Notes under the pieces: generated by a model
What the model was told of the DNA's origin: nothing
Databases searched by the model: none
The model's input: the letters and a program-made list of their open reading frames with translations, nothing else
NCBI GenBank assembly: GCA_017308475.1
Contig: JAFKEU010000004.1
Coordinates: 124,001 to 188,000 of the forward strand
Length of the DNA: 64,000 bases
From: Alphaproteobacteria bacterium
Lineage (GTDB): Bacteria > Pseudomonadota > Alphaproteobacteria > Micropepsales > Micropepsaceae
Reading direction: 5' to 3'
Position numbers and translations under genes: made by a program
Shown: positions 57,855-64,000 of the stretch, one piece after another
Position numbering within the stretch: position 1 is the stretch's first letter
Layout of the letters: the number at the start of each line of letters is the position of its first letter

Positions 57855-59107
57855 CAAGTCTCCCCCGGCGCCAGATGCGCCTTGGCGACATCGGGGTTGA
57901 TGTCGAAGCCCAGGCCCGGCTTGTCCTCGATATGGAAATAGCCGTCCCTCCAGTAGGGCCCTTCATGCGTGACCAGAGTGGGCCACCAGTCGACCCAATT
58001 GGCCAGTTCGTGGATACGGAAGTTGCGCATCGAGGCGCAGGAATGGGCCGAGGCCGCCGTGCCGACCGGGCTGGCCGGGTTGTGCGCCGCCGTCCAGATG
58101 CCATAGAGGTCGGCAAGGTCGGACACGCGCTTGGCTTCCCACAGCCCGCCCATCTTGGGAATGTCCAGATGCACGCCCGAGCATCCCTGATGGACGATCA
58201 GGTCCTTGAAGCCCGCCAGCAGATAGAGATTCTCGCCGGTGCAGATTGGCGTCTTGGTGGAATGAGTCACCTGGGCCATGGTTTCCCAGTTCTCCGCCGG
58301 CGTGGGGTCTTCCACCCACATCGGCCGAACATGCTGGACCGCATCGCAATACTGGATCGCCTCATTGACCGTGTATTTCCAGTGGCACTCGATCGCCATG
58401 TCGGTGTCGGGGCCGATCGCGGCGCGCACCCGGTCCATGCGGTCCACCAGCCGGTCGATATCCTTGTTGGTGAGTTGATTGGTGTAGGGGTCGTGGCCCG
58501 GCTCCGAGAAAGTCGGATCGGCGGTGCGAGGCACGCTGTCACCCTGGAACTTGAAGGCGGTGAAGCCATAAGGATTGTTCGCCTTGGCTTCTGCCGCCTG
58601 GTCGCCCCAGCTTCTGGGGTCGGCGGGGTTCTTCGCGGGCGCCTGCAGCGTGCGGTAGAAGCGCACCTTGTCGCGAAAGCGACCGCCAAGAAGATCGCAT
58701 ACCGGCACGCCCAGAAGACGCCCCGCCAGGTCCCACAGCGCAATCTCGATGCCTGACGAAGCGTGCACGGTCACGCCCGCGATGGCGCCATAGCCGCCAT
58801 TGAGGAACAGAACCTTGGTCGCCAGCTTGACCACGTTCAGCGGGTCCTCGCCGATCAGCTGGTCCTTGAAACGGTTCAGCACCATGTCCTTGAGGCCCGG
58901 CCCCCAATAGCCTTCGCCGATGCCATGGACGCCGGCATCAGTTTCGATCTTGATCAGGTTCCAGTCCCAGGTGCCGCGGATGATCATCACCTTGACGTCG
59001 GTGATCTTGACCTTGCGCGCCAGCGAGGCGGCCCGGGCCTGATACGGCAGGGCGAAACACGACCCCGTCGCGGCCAGGTTCATCAGGATTTGGCGGCGGT
59101 CCATCAT
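57845..59107 (-). CDS. Enolase-superfamily sugar-acid dehydratase, Tat-exported
   Basis: A 420-residue protein of the mandelate racemase/muconate lactonizing superfamily with a Tat-like signal (DRRQILMNLAATGSCFALP). Metal ligands are E240 (IECHWKY), E266 (VEDPTP) and E292 (GENLYLL). K186 in AFKFQGD and H342 in AHNPASPVGT are the expected acid/base residues, and H242 sits next to E240, as in D-galactonate/gluconate dehydratase-type enzymes. It should dehydrate a sugar acid to a 2-keto-3-deoxy acid. Tat export is unusual for this family; the signal should be checked. It is followed by the permease with an overlap. Confidence 0.88.
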   Translation of the reverse strand: MMDRRQILMNLAATGSCFALPYQARAASLARKVKITDVKVMIIRGTWDWNLIKIETDAGVHGIGEGYWGPGLKDMVLNRFKDQLIGEDPLNVVKLATKVLFLNGGYGAIAGVTVHASSGIEIALWDLAGRLLGVPVCDLLGGRFRDKVRFYRTLQAPAKNPADPRSWGDQAAEAKANNPYGFTAFKFQGDSVPRTADPTFSEPGHDPYTNQLTNKDIDRLVDRMDRVRAAIGPDTDMAIECHWKYTVNEAIQYCDAVQHVRPMWVEDPTPAENWETMAQVTHSTKTPICTGENLYLLAGFKDLIVHQGCSGVHLDIPKMGGLWEAKRVSDLADLYGIWTAAHNPASPVGTAASAHSCASMRNFRIHELANWVDWWPTLVTHEGPYWRDGYFHIEDKPGLGFDINPDVAKAHLAPGETWWG

Positions 59108-59126
59108 GACATGCGTCTCCGTGAAA

Positions 59127-60065
59127 TCAGTTGCCGGCCGGCTTGTCGACCTGGAAATAATGGACCTGGCCTTCGCGATTGCGCGGGGTCATGGCCAGGC
59201 GGGTGCAGGGGCCGGTATCGGGGGCGCAGGTGGCGCGGTGCCAGCGTTCGTTGTTGGCCTGGATCACGTCACCCGTCTCGCCATGCACCATTCCGATGCC
59301 GGAGATCAGCACATCCAGCTTGCCTTCGATCACCACCCAGGCTTCCACCATGTTCTCGTGGAAGTGGCCCCAACTGCTGTCCGGCGGCAGCTTGGCAAGA
59401 TTGCCCGAGCGGATGATGTGGGCCGAGGTGTGCCCGTCCCAGGCGAAGTCGCGGCTCTTGCCGCCGCCGGCCGCATAGGCGTTGAAATCCAGCGATGGCT
59501 GGTTGGGCGCGTCATAGCCGCCCGTCGAGGTGATGCGCGCCTTGATGTAGCGCCAGCCCTTCACAGGGGTGGGCGTCTCGCTCTGCGGATAGCTGGGCAT
59601 CTGGCCGGCGGGGGTGGAACGATAGAACACCGCCGGTTCGCTGCCCGTATTCTCCATGCAGTAGGACAGGCGCGGCGCCACGTCGAACAGATAGCCCTTG
59701 GTGGCGGTGAAAGGCTGCTGGCCGTCGATGGTGATCTTCACCTGGCCGCTGTAAATCCAGCCGAACACACGGTCATCCGCATAGAACATGCATTTGGTCT
59801 TTTCGCCCGGCGCCAGGCTGACATAGTGGCCATCGAAGTCACGGGTCAGCATGACCTGCTGATCCCAGCTTGCCTGGCCCTGGTGTGCCTTGAGGATATC
59901 GGCAATGTGCGTGACCGGCTTGTTGGGTCCGTCATAGGGCGATTCCGGAACCTTCTGCGCCGCCCAGACGATACGCTCCGGCCCCTTTTCGCCGCCTGCC
60001 TGCGCCAAAGCCGGCGCCGCAGCCAGCATCATGCCCATTGCCACAAAGGCGCCCGCCGCTTTCAT
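59127..60065 (-). CDS. Exported two-cupin-domain protein
   Basis: A 312-residue periplasmic protein with a Sec signal (AFVAMGMMLAAAPALAQ). Two cupin folds are seen. The first has FDGHYVSLAPGEKTKCMFY and VFGWIYSGQVKITIDGQ; the second has WGHFHENMVEAWVVIEGKLD (the HxH...E metal set) and GETGDVIQANNERWH. It resembles gentisate- or sugar-binding cupins. The ATG at 60065 opens the signal peptide; the longer upstream frame is not used. It lies 19 bases from the enolase-superfamily gene. An epimerase or isomerase role on sugar acids is possible, not shown. Confidence 0.8.
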   Translation of the reverse strand: MKAAGAFVAMGMMLAAAPALAQAGGEKGPERIVWAAQKVPESPYDGPNKPVTHIADILKAHQGQASWDQQVMLTRDFDGHYVSLAPGEKTKCMFYADDRVFGWIYSGQVKITIDGQQPFTATKGYLFDVAPRLSYCMENTGSEPAVFYRSTPAGQMPSYPQSETPTPVKGWRYIKARITSTGGYDAPNQPSLDFNAYAAGGGKSRDFAWDGHTSAHIIRSGNLAKLPPDSSWGHFHENMVEAWVVIEGKLDVLISGIGMVHGETGDVIQANNERWHRATCAPDTGPCTRLAMTPRNREGQVHYFQVDKPAGN

Positions 60066-60161
60066 GTTCGTTTCCCCATGTCCCTGTTTGCGGCAGAGAT
60101 TGCAGCGGGGCGCAAGACGCGTCAACGTAGAGCCCATAAACAATCGCCTGGGGAGGCCCTT

Positions 60162-60863
60162 ATGAGCAGATGCAACATGGCTGCGGCGGCAATACTGGTC
60201 ATGACGACGGCCAGTGCGGGGGCCGCGCCCTTGCAGGTCTGGAAGTTCGACAATCTGCAGAAGATCGGCGGCGTGGTTCCGAGGGTCGAGGGTCATCCCA
60301 CCATTGTCGACAGTCCCGTGGGCAAGGCCGTGCGCTTCAACGGCAGGGACGATGCCCTGTTCTTCCCCGACCGGCCGCTGGTCGGCGCGAAGACCTTCAC
60401 CATCGAGGCGATCATCCATCCCGAGGGTGGTCAGTTCCAGCAGCGCTGGATGCACATCGCCGAAACCGATCCCAAGACCGGGCTTGACGCCAATCCCAGC
60501 GGCACGTCCGACCCCAATCCGCGCTTCATGTTCGAGCTGCGCGCGATCAGCTACGAGTGGTACCTGGATGCTTTCGTCAATTCCAAATCCGGCAGCAAGG
60601 CGCTGGCCTTTCCCGACAAGACCCATCCCCTTGGTCCCTGGTATGCGGTGGCCCAGACCTATGACGGCAAGACCTATCGGTCCTATGTCAATGGCGTGCT
60701 GCAAGGCGAGGCCGAGGTGCCGTTCACCCCGCACGGGCGCGGCCACATGATGGTGGGCGTGCGCATGAACCATGTGAACTGGTTCAAGGGCGCCATCGCC
60801 GAGGCACGCTTCACGCCGCGGGCGCTGAAGCCGGAAGAACTCCTGAAGGTGCCGGCGCAGTAA
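60162..60863 (+). CDS. Secreted LamG/concanavalin A-like lectin domain protein
   Basis: A 233-residue exported protein (signal AILVMTTASAGAAP) made of one LamG-like jelly roll: WKFDNLQKIGGVVPRV, AVRFNGRDDALFFPDRPL, KTFTIEAIIHPEGG, YAVAQTYDGKTYRSYVNG and FKGAIAEARFTPRAL. No catalytic motif is apparent, so it probably binds carbohydrate. The ATG at 60162 follows GGGGAGG. It diverges from the cupin gene. Confidence 0.83.
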   Translation: MSRCNMAAAAILVMTTASAGAAPLQVWKFDNLQKIGGVVPRVEGHPTIVDSPVGKAVRFNGRDDALFFPDRPLVGAKTFTIEAIIHPEGGQFQQRWMHIAETDPKTGLDANPSGTSDPNPRFMFELRAISYEWYLDAFVNSKSGSKALAFPDKTHPLGPWYAVAQTYDGKTYRSYVNGVLQGEAEVPFTPHGRGHMMVGVRMNHVNWFKGAIAEARFTPRALKPEELLKVPAQ

Positions 60864-61030
60864 TCCACGCTGTTCTATCCCACACCCGCGCGGATCGATC
60901 CGGTGCGTTTGTGCGCTCTGCGCCGTGCGGCTTTTTCGCCCCTCCCCTCCTTGTCCACACATGCCAGTCCATCACCGCTGCCTTCAGCGCATGACTCTAG
61001 CATGGGTGATCGAGGGGGTGGACAGGCGGG

Positions 61031-62137
61031 CTACTCGGCCCCGACGAAATACATGCCGCCCGGCTGGTCGATGGAGAGAACCACGCCGGTCTGTGTCAGG
61101 TGGCCGCTCGCCTTGTCCACCTTGAATTCGGTGATGTTGTTGCCTGCCTGGTTTGCCGCGAACAGATAATCGCCATTCGGCCCGAAGCGGATGTTGCGCG
61201 GACTCTTGCCGCCCGAAGGCATATTCCCGATGCGCCTGAGAAGTCCGGTCCTTGGATCGGCGGCGAAGATGGCGATGCTGTCATGGCCGCGATTGGTGAC
61301 ATAGACGAAGCGGCCGTCGGCCGAAACGAGAATCTCGGCAGTGGAATTGCGGCCGGTGAAATCGGGCGGAATGGTGGAAAGGGTCTGCAGCGACTTCAGC
61401 TGCCCGCCATCGACCGCGAAGACCTGGACCTCGGAGTCGGTCTCGTGGTCGACATAGAGATATCTGCCGTTGGGTGACAGCTGCAGGCGGCGCGGCCCCG
61501 CACCCGCATGGGTCAGCACATAAGGCGGATCGAACGGCACGATGGAGGGTTTTGCCGCATCGAAACGATAGCTGTAGACCCGGTCCAGCCCCAGGTCGGT
61601 GACGAACATGAATCTGCCGTCGCGGCTGAACTCCACGCCGTGCTGCTTGGGTCCGGGCTGCTTGTCGGACAGCGGCTTGCCTTGATGCTTTTCGGTATAG
61701 AAGGCACCGGACAGCTTGCCGTCCGGTCCGATTTTGTAGGCGGCGATTGTGCCGGAGATGTAATTCACTGTCACCGCCACGCGGCCGGAGGGATCGACCA
61801 CAACCTGATTGGGATCGGCGCCATGGGCCGATACCTTGTTCAGGAATTTCAGCGCGCCGGTGTGCCGGTCGATGGCGTAGGCGCTGACCGCGCCATCCTG
61901 CAGCCAGTTGACGGTATAGAGATACTTTCCGTTGGGCGTGATCCAGATATGCGCGGGCTCCGGCGTCTCGGCCACCAGGCCCAGCGGCGCCATGCTGCCG
62001 TCGGCGTCATGGAAGCGCCAAGCATAGATGCCTTTCGACGATCCGTCGGTATAGGTGCCGGAATAGAAGAAGTAATCGGCGGCCGATGCCGGCAGCGGCA
62101 TCAGCAGCAGCGCGGCCAGCAGGGTCCGGCGCATCAT
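61031..62137 (-). CDS. Periplasmic lactonase (Pgl-like beta-propeller)
   Basis: A 368-residue seven-bladed beta-propeller of the lactonase/6-phosphogluconolactonase (YbhE) family with a Sec signal (LLAALLLMPLPASA). Repeated blade motifs: YSGTYTDGSSKGIYAW, PEPAHIWITPNGKYLYTVN, HGADPNQVVVDPSGRVA, KQHGVEFSRDGRFMFVTDLG, PRRLQLSPNGRYLYV, SADGRFVYVTNRGHDS and SPRNIRFGPNGDYLFAANQ. It would open a sugar lactone made by the PQQ dehydrogenase. ATGATG at 62137 overlaps the cytochrome stop (62134), so the genes are coupled. Confidence 0.87.
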   Translation of the reverse strand: MMRRTLLAALLLMPLPASAADYFFYSGTYTDGSSKGIYAWRFHDADGSMAPLGLVAETPEPAHIWITPNGKYLYTVNWLQDGAVSAYAIDRHTGALKFLNKVSAHGADPNQVVVDPSGRVAVTVNYISGTIAAYKIGPDGKLSGAFYTEKHQGKPLSDKQPGPKQHGVEFSRDGRFMFVTDLGLDRVYSYRFDAAKPSIVPFDPPYVLTHAGAGPRRLQLSPNGRYLYVDHETDSEVQVFAVDGGQLKSLQTLSTIPPDFTGRNSTAEILVSADGRFVYVTNRGHDSIAIFAADPRTGLLRRIGNMPSGGKSPRNIRFGPNGDYLFAANQAGNNITEFKVDKASGHLTQTGVVLSIDQPGGMYFVGAE

Positions 62138-62979
62138 TGGGCGTCCGCGGTTTGCTTGTGGCCCTGGCGGGTCAGGAATGCGAGCAGATCGCGGAATTCA
62201 TCCGGCGACAGGCGCTTGTCATAGTCGGTCGGCATGATGCTGCCCGGCCTGATGGTGACACTGGTCAGTTCGTCGCGATCGAAGGAGTGGAATGTCCCGT
62301 CCATGCCGATGAATTGCACCGACCAGTGATCCTGGTTGCGCATCACCCCGTCGATGGTGCGGCCGTCCTTTGTCACCACCTGCACCGGGTCATAGTCCAT
62401 CGGCGGGATCGCCGGCAGGTGCACGCCGCCGTCGCCGAAGACGCGGTGCTCGACCTTGGTCAGCGCATTGACGATGGCCGTTGTCTTGCGGACGGCCGCG
62501 ATGTTGGAGAGATCGGGCCCGGTCACCCCGCCCCGCCCGTTGATCATGTGGCAGGTGCCGCACTGGCCCTTGCCCCAGAACACCTGCTCGCCATGCGCCG
62601 GATCGCCCGGCAACGGATTGTCCATGGCGGTGCCGCGCAGGGCGTTCACATAGGCGCCCAGCTTCAGGATGTCGTCACTGGAAATGCGCGTGCCCCAGGC
62701 CGGCATGCCGGTGCCAGGAATGCCATTGCGCACCACCGCCACGATCTGGTCGATGCTGCGTTCGCCCCGCAGCGCCGTGCCCGCGCCCGAAAGCACAATG
62801 GCGGGCGCGCGCTCGCCTGCGGTGGCGTCGGGTCCGTGGCAGGCGGTGCAATAGCGGTCGTAGGTGGCTTTTCCTTCCGCCACCGCCTGCGGATTGCCCA
62901 GGAAGGGATTGGTGGAAGCCTTCGGCTGGGCCAGCGCCGGCGCGGCCGCCAGCAGCAAAAGGACAACGATGCGCTTCAC
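62134..62979 (-). CDS. Periplasmic dihaem cytochrome c
   Basis: A 281-residue exported protein (signal LLLLAAAPALAQP) with two haem sites, RYCTACHGPDA (CTACH) and GQCGTCHMINGRGG (CGTCH). A beta-rich segment DGRTIDGVMRNQDHWSVQFIG lies near the C-terminus, before a final helix with AFLTRQG. The second part resembles the C-terminal cytochrome and 'DUF'-type domains of membrane-bound dehydrogenase cytochromes. It should accept electrons from the PQQ dehydrogenase, whose gene overlaps it by ATGA. Confidence 0.88.
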   Translation of the reverse strand: MKRIVVLLLLAAAPALAQPKASTNPFLGNPQAVAEGKATYDRYCTACHGPDATAGERAPAIVLSGAGTALRGERSIDQIVAVVRNGIPGTGMPAWGTRISSDDILKLGAYVNALRGTAMDNPLPGDPAHGEQVFWGKGQCGTCHMINGRGGVTGPDLSNIAAVRKTTAIVNALTKVEHRVFGDGGVHLPAIPPMDYDPVQVVTKDGRTIDGVMRNQDHWSVQFIGMDGTFHSFDRDELTSVTIRPGSIMPTDYDKRLSPDEFRDLLAFLTRQGHKQTADAQ

Positions 62980-64000
62980 TGGGCACCGCCTTTCTCATCC
63001 GGCAAGCCGAAGGCGAAGATATTCGTCCCCGCGGCAATGGCGAAATACTGTTTGCCGCCCGCCATGTAGGTGATCGGGCTGGCGGTGATGAAATCGCCGG
63101 TATTGAAGTGCCACAGCGCCTTGCCGTTGCGCAGGTCGCGCACCGCTACCTGGCCATACTGTTCGGGCGCGAACAGGATGCCGCCCGCCGTGTTCATCAG
63201 GCCGGGACCGTAATGGTTGGAGCGCATCTCGGTGACGTCCCACATGCGCTTTCCCGTCAACGGGTCCATGGCGCGGATATGGCTGACCCATTTGTGCGCG
63301 TCTTCGGGGCTTTCGATGTAACTGGTGCCGGCGCCAGGCGCGGAACTGGCGCGGAAATTGACGCCGCAGCCTTCCACCGCATGAAAATAAAGCCAGCCTG
63401 TCTGAGGACTGTAGGTCGCCGACGGCCAGTTGGTCGCCCCCGCCGTGGAGGGACAGGTCAGCGTGCCTTTCACCGACGGCTTGGCGCCGTCGCCCTTCAG
63501 GATCGGCCGGCCCTCAGGCGTGAGGCCGGTGGCCCAGTTCATGTCATCGATGATCGGGTTGCCGCGCAGGAATTTTCCGGTGGTGCGGTCGATCAAATAG
63601 AAGAAACCGTTGCGGTCCGCCTGGGCCAGCAGCTTGCGCATCCTGCCCTGATATTCCGCGTCGAACAGCACCTTGCTGCCGCTGGCCGCATCCCAGTCGT
63701 GCTGGTCGTGCGGCGTGGTCTGGAAATGCCATTTCAGCTTGCCGGTATCGACGTCGATGGCGGCAATGGTGTCGCTGTAAAGATTGTCGCCCTCGCGCAC
63801 CTCGTTCGAATAGGGCGGATTGGGCTGGCCGGTGCCGTAGATGATGACGTTCTGCTCGGGGTCGTAGGAGCCGCTGATCCAGACCGCGCCGCCGCCTTCC
63901 CTGGTGTTGCCGGACCAGGTCTTGTATTCCGGATCGCCCGGCCTTGGGATGGCGTGCCAGGTCCAGGCGTGCCTGCCGGTTTTGGCATCATAGGCTTCGA
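62976..64000 (-). CDS. PQQ-dependent dehydrogenase (5' end cut by window)
   Basis: About 341 C-terminal residues of a quinoprotein dehydrogenase. The reading frame is open to the window end. Blocks include WTWHAIP, TWSGNTREGGGAVWISGSYDP, NVIIYGTGQPNP (in-frame from 64000), DNLYSDTIAAIDVDTGKLKW, TTPHDQHDWDAASG, QADRNGFFYLIDRTTGKF, TNWPSATYSPQTGWLYFHAVEG and a final WHFNTGDFITASPITYMAGG. The eight-bladed propeller is typical. There is no C-terminal haem domain; the electron acceptor is the separate cytochrome gene that overlaps the stop. It should oxidise a sugar or alcohol in the periplasm. Confidence 0.9.
   Translation of the reverse strand, partial: EAYDAKTGRHAWTWHAIPRPGDPEYKTWSGNTREGGGAVWISGSYDPEQNVIIYGTGQPNPPYSNEVREGDNLYSDTIAAIDVDTGKLKWHFQTTPHDQHDWDAASGSKVLFDAEYQGRMRKLLAQADRNGFFYLIDRTTGKFLRGNPIIDDMNWATGLTPEGRPILKGDGAKPSVKGTLTCPSTAGATNWPSATYSPQTGWLYFHAVEGCGVNFRASSAPGAGTSYIESPEDAHKWVSHIRAMDPLTGKRMWDVTEMRSNHYGPGLMNTAGGILFAPEQYGQVAVRDLRNGKALWHFNTGDFITASPITYMAGGKQYFAIAAGTNIFAFGLPDEKGGAQ

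Overview
The window is high-GC bacterial chromosome, most likely from an alphaproteobacterium living on plant or soil polysaccharides. The evidence is general: alphaproteobacterial-style Tad/Cpa pilus genes, many Tat-type (RR) and Sec signal peptides, a TonB receptor next to a GH78 glycosidase, PQQ and cytochrome c oxidation genes, and DUF3297 and DUF1993 housekeeping genes. The order cannot be fixed from sequence alone; Micropepsales/Rhizomicrobium-like, Caulobacterales and Sphingomonadales are all plausible.

Left part, about 1-14.9 kb: a truncated AlbA_2-like gene, a Tat-exported sugar isomerase/epimerase-like protein, two DUF2541-like secreted paralogues around a C-type-lectin-like protein and a methyltransferase, then DUF3297 and DUF1993 genes. 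A lower-GC three-gene island follows (7344-9983): a D12-class adenine DNA methyltransferase, a ParB-domain protein and a PRTase-CE-type phosphoribosyltransferase. It sits between copies of a GAATTCCGGGG-type dispersed repeat and is my first candidate for an undescribed (probably conflict or defence) system. A cytochrome c, small envelope proteins and the thrS-infC pair come next; infC appears to start with AUA.

Middle, about 14.9-23 kb: a tightly coupled operon of a lysine-2,3-aminomutase-like radical SAM enzyme, two ATP-grasp ligases and a Cys-rich YkgJ-like protein, which may make a beta-amino-acid peptide or conjugate. Beside it is a lipid A/glycolipid cluster (ArnT-like transferase, GT2, LAB_N protein), then tRNA-Ser(GGA).

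The last 20 nt of that tRNA region (23021-23040) recur exactly at 41149-41168, bounding a putative 18-kb island. It holds a complete Tad/Flp pilus operon (minus strand), a decayed orphan cas1, and a cassette of subtilisin-like protease, ECF sigma factor, anti-sigma factor, outer-membrane beta-barrel and repeat protein. The sigma and barrel genes share a promoter-like motif with identical spacing. No integrase is visible. A stub of an alcohol dehydrogenase gene lies at the right edge.

Right part, 41.4-64 kb: a carbohydrate-use region. It has a TonB receptor, an alpha-L-rhamnosidase, a PadR-regulated membrane module with palindromic operators, a DUF885 protein, a GMC oxidoreductase with its small subunit, a large transketolase-like enzyme, an exported esterase, an APC permease, an enolase-superfamily dehydratase, a cupin, a LamG-like protein, a lactonase, a dihaem cytochrome c and a PQQ dehydrogenase cut by the window end. 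Together these suggest periplasmic release, deacylation and direct (non-phosphorylative) oxidation of sugars feeding electrons into cytochrome c.
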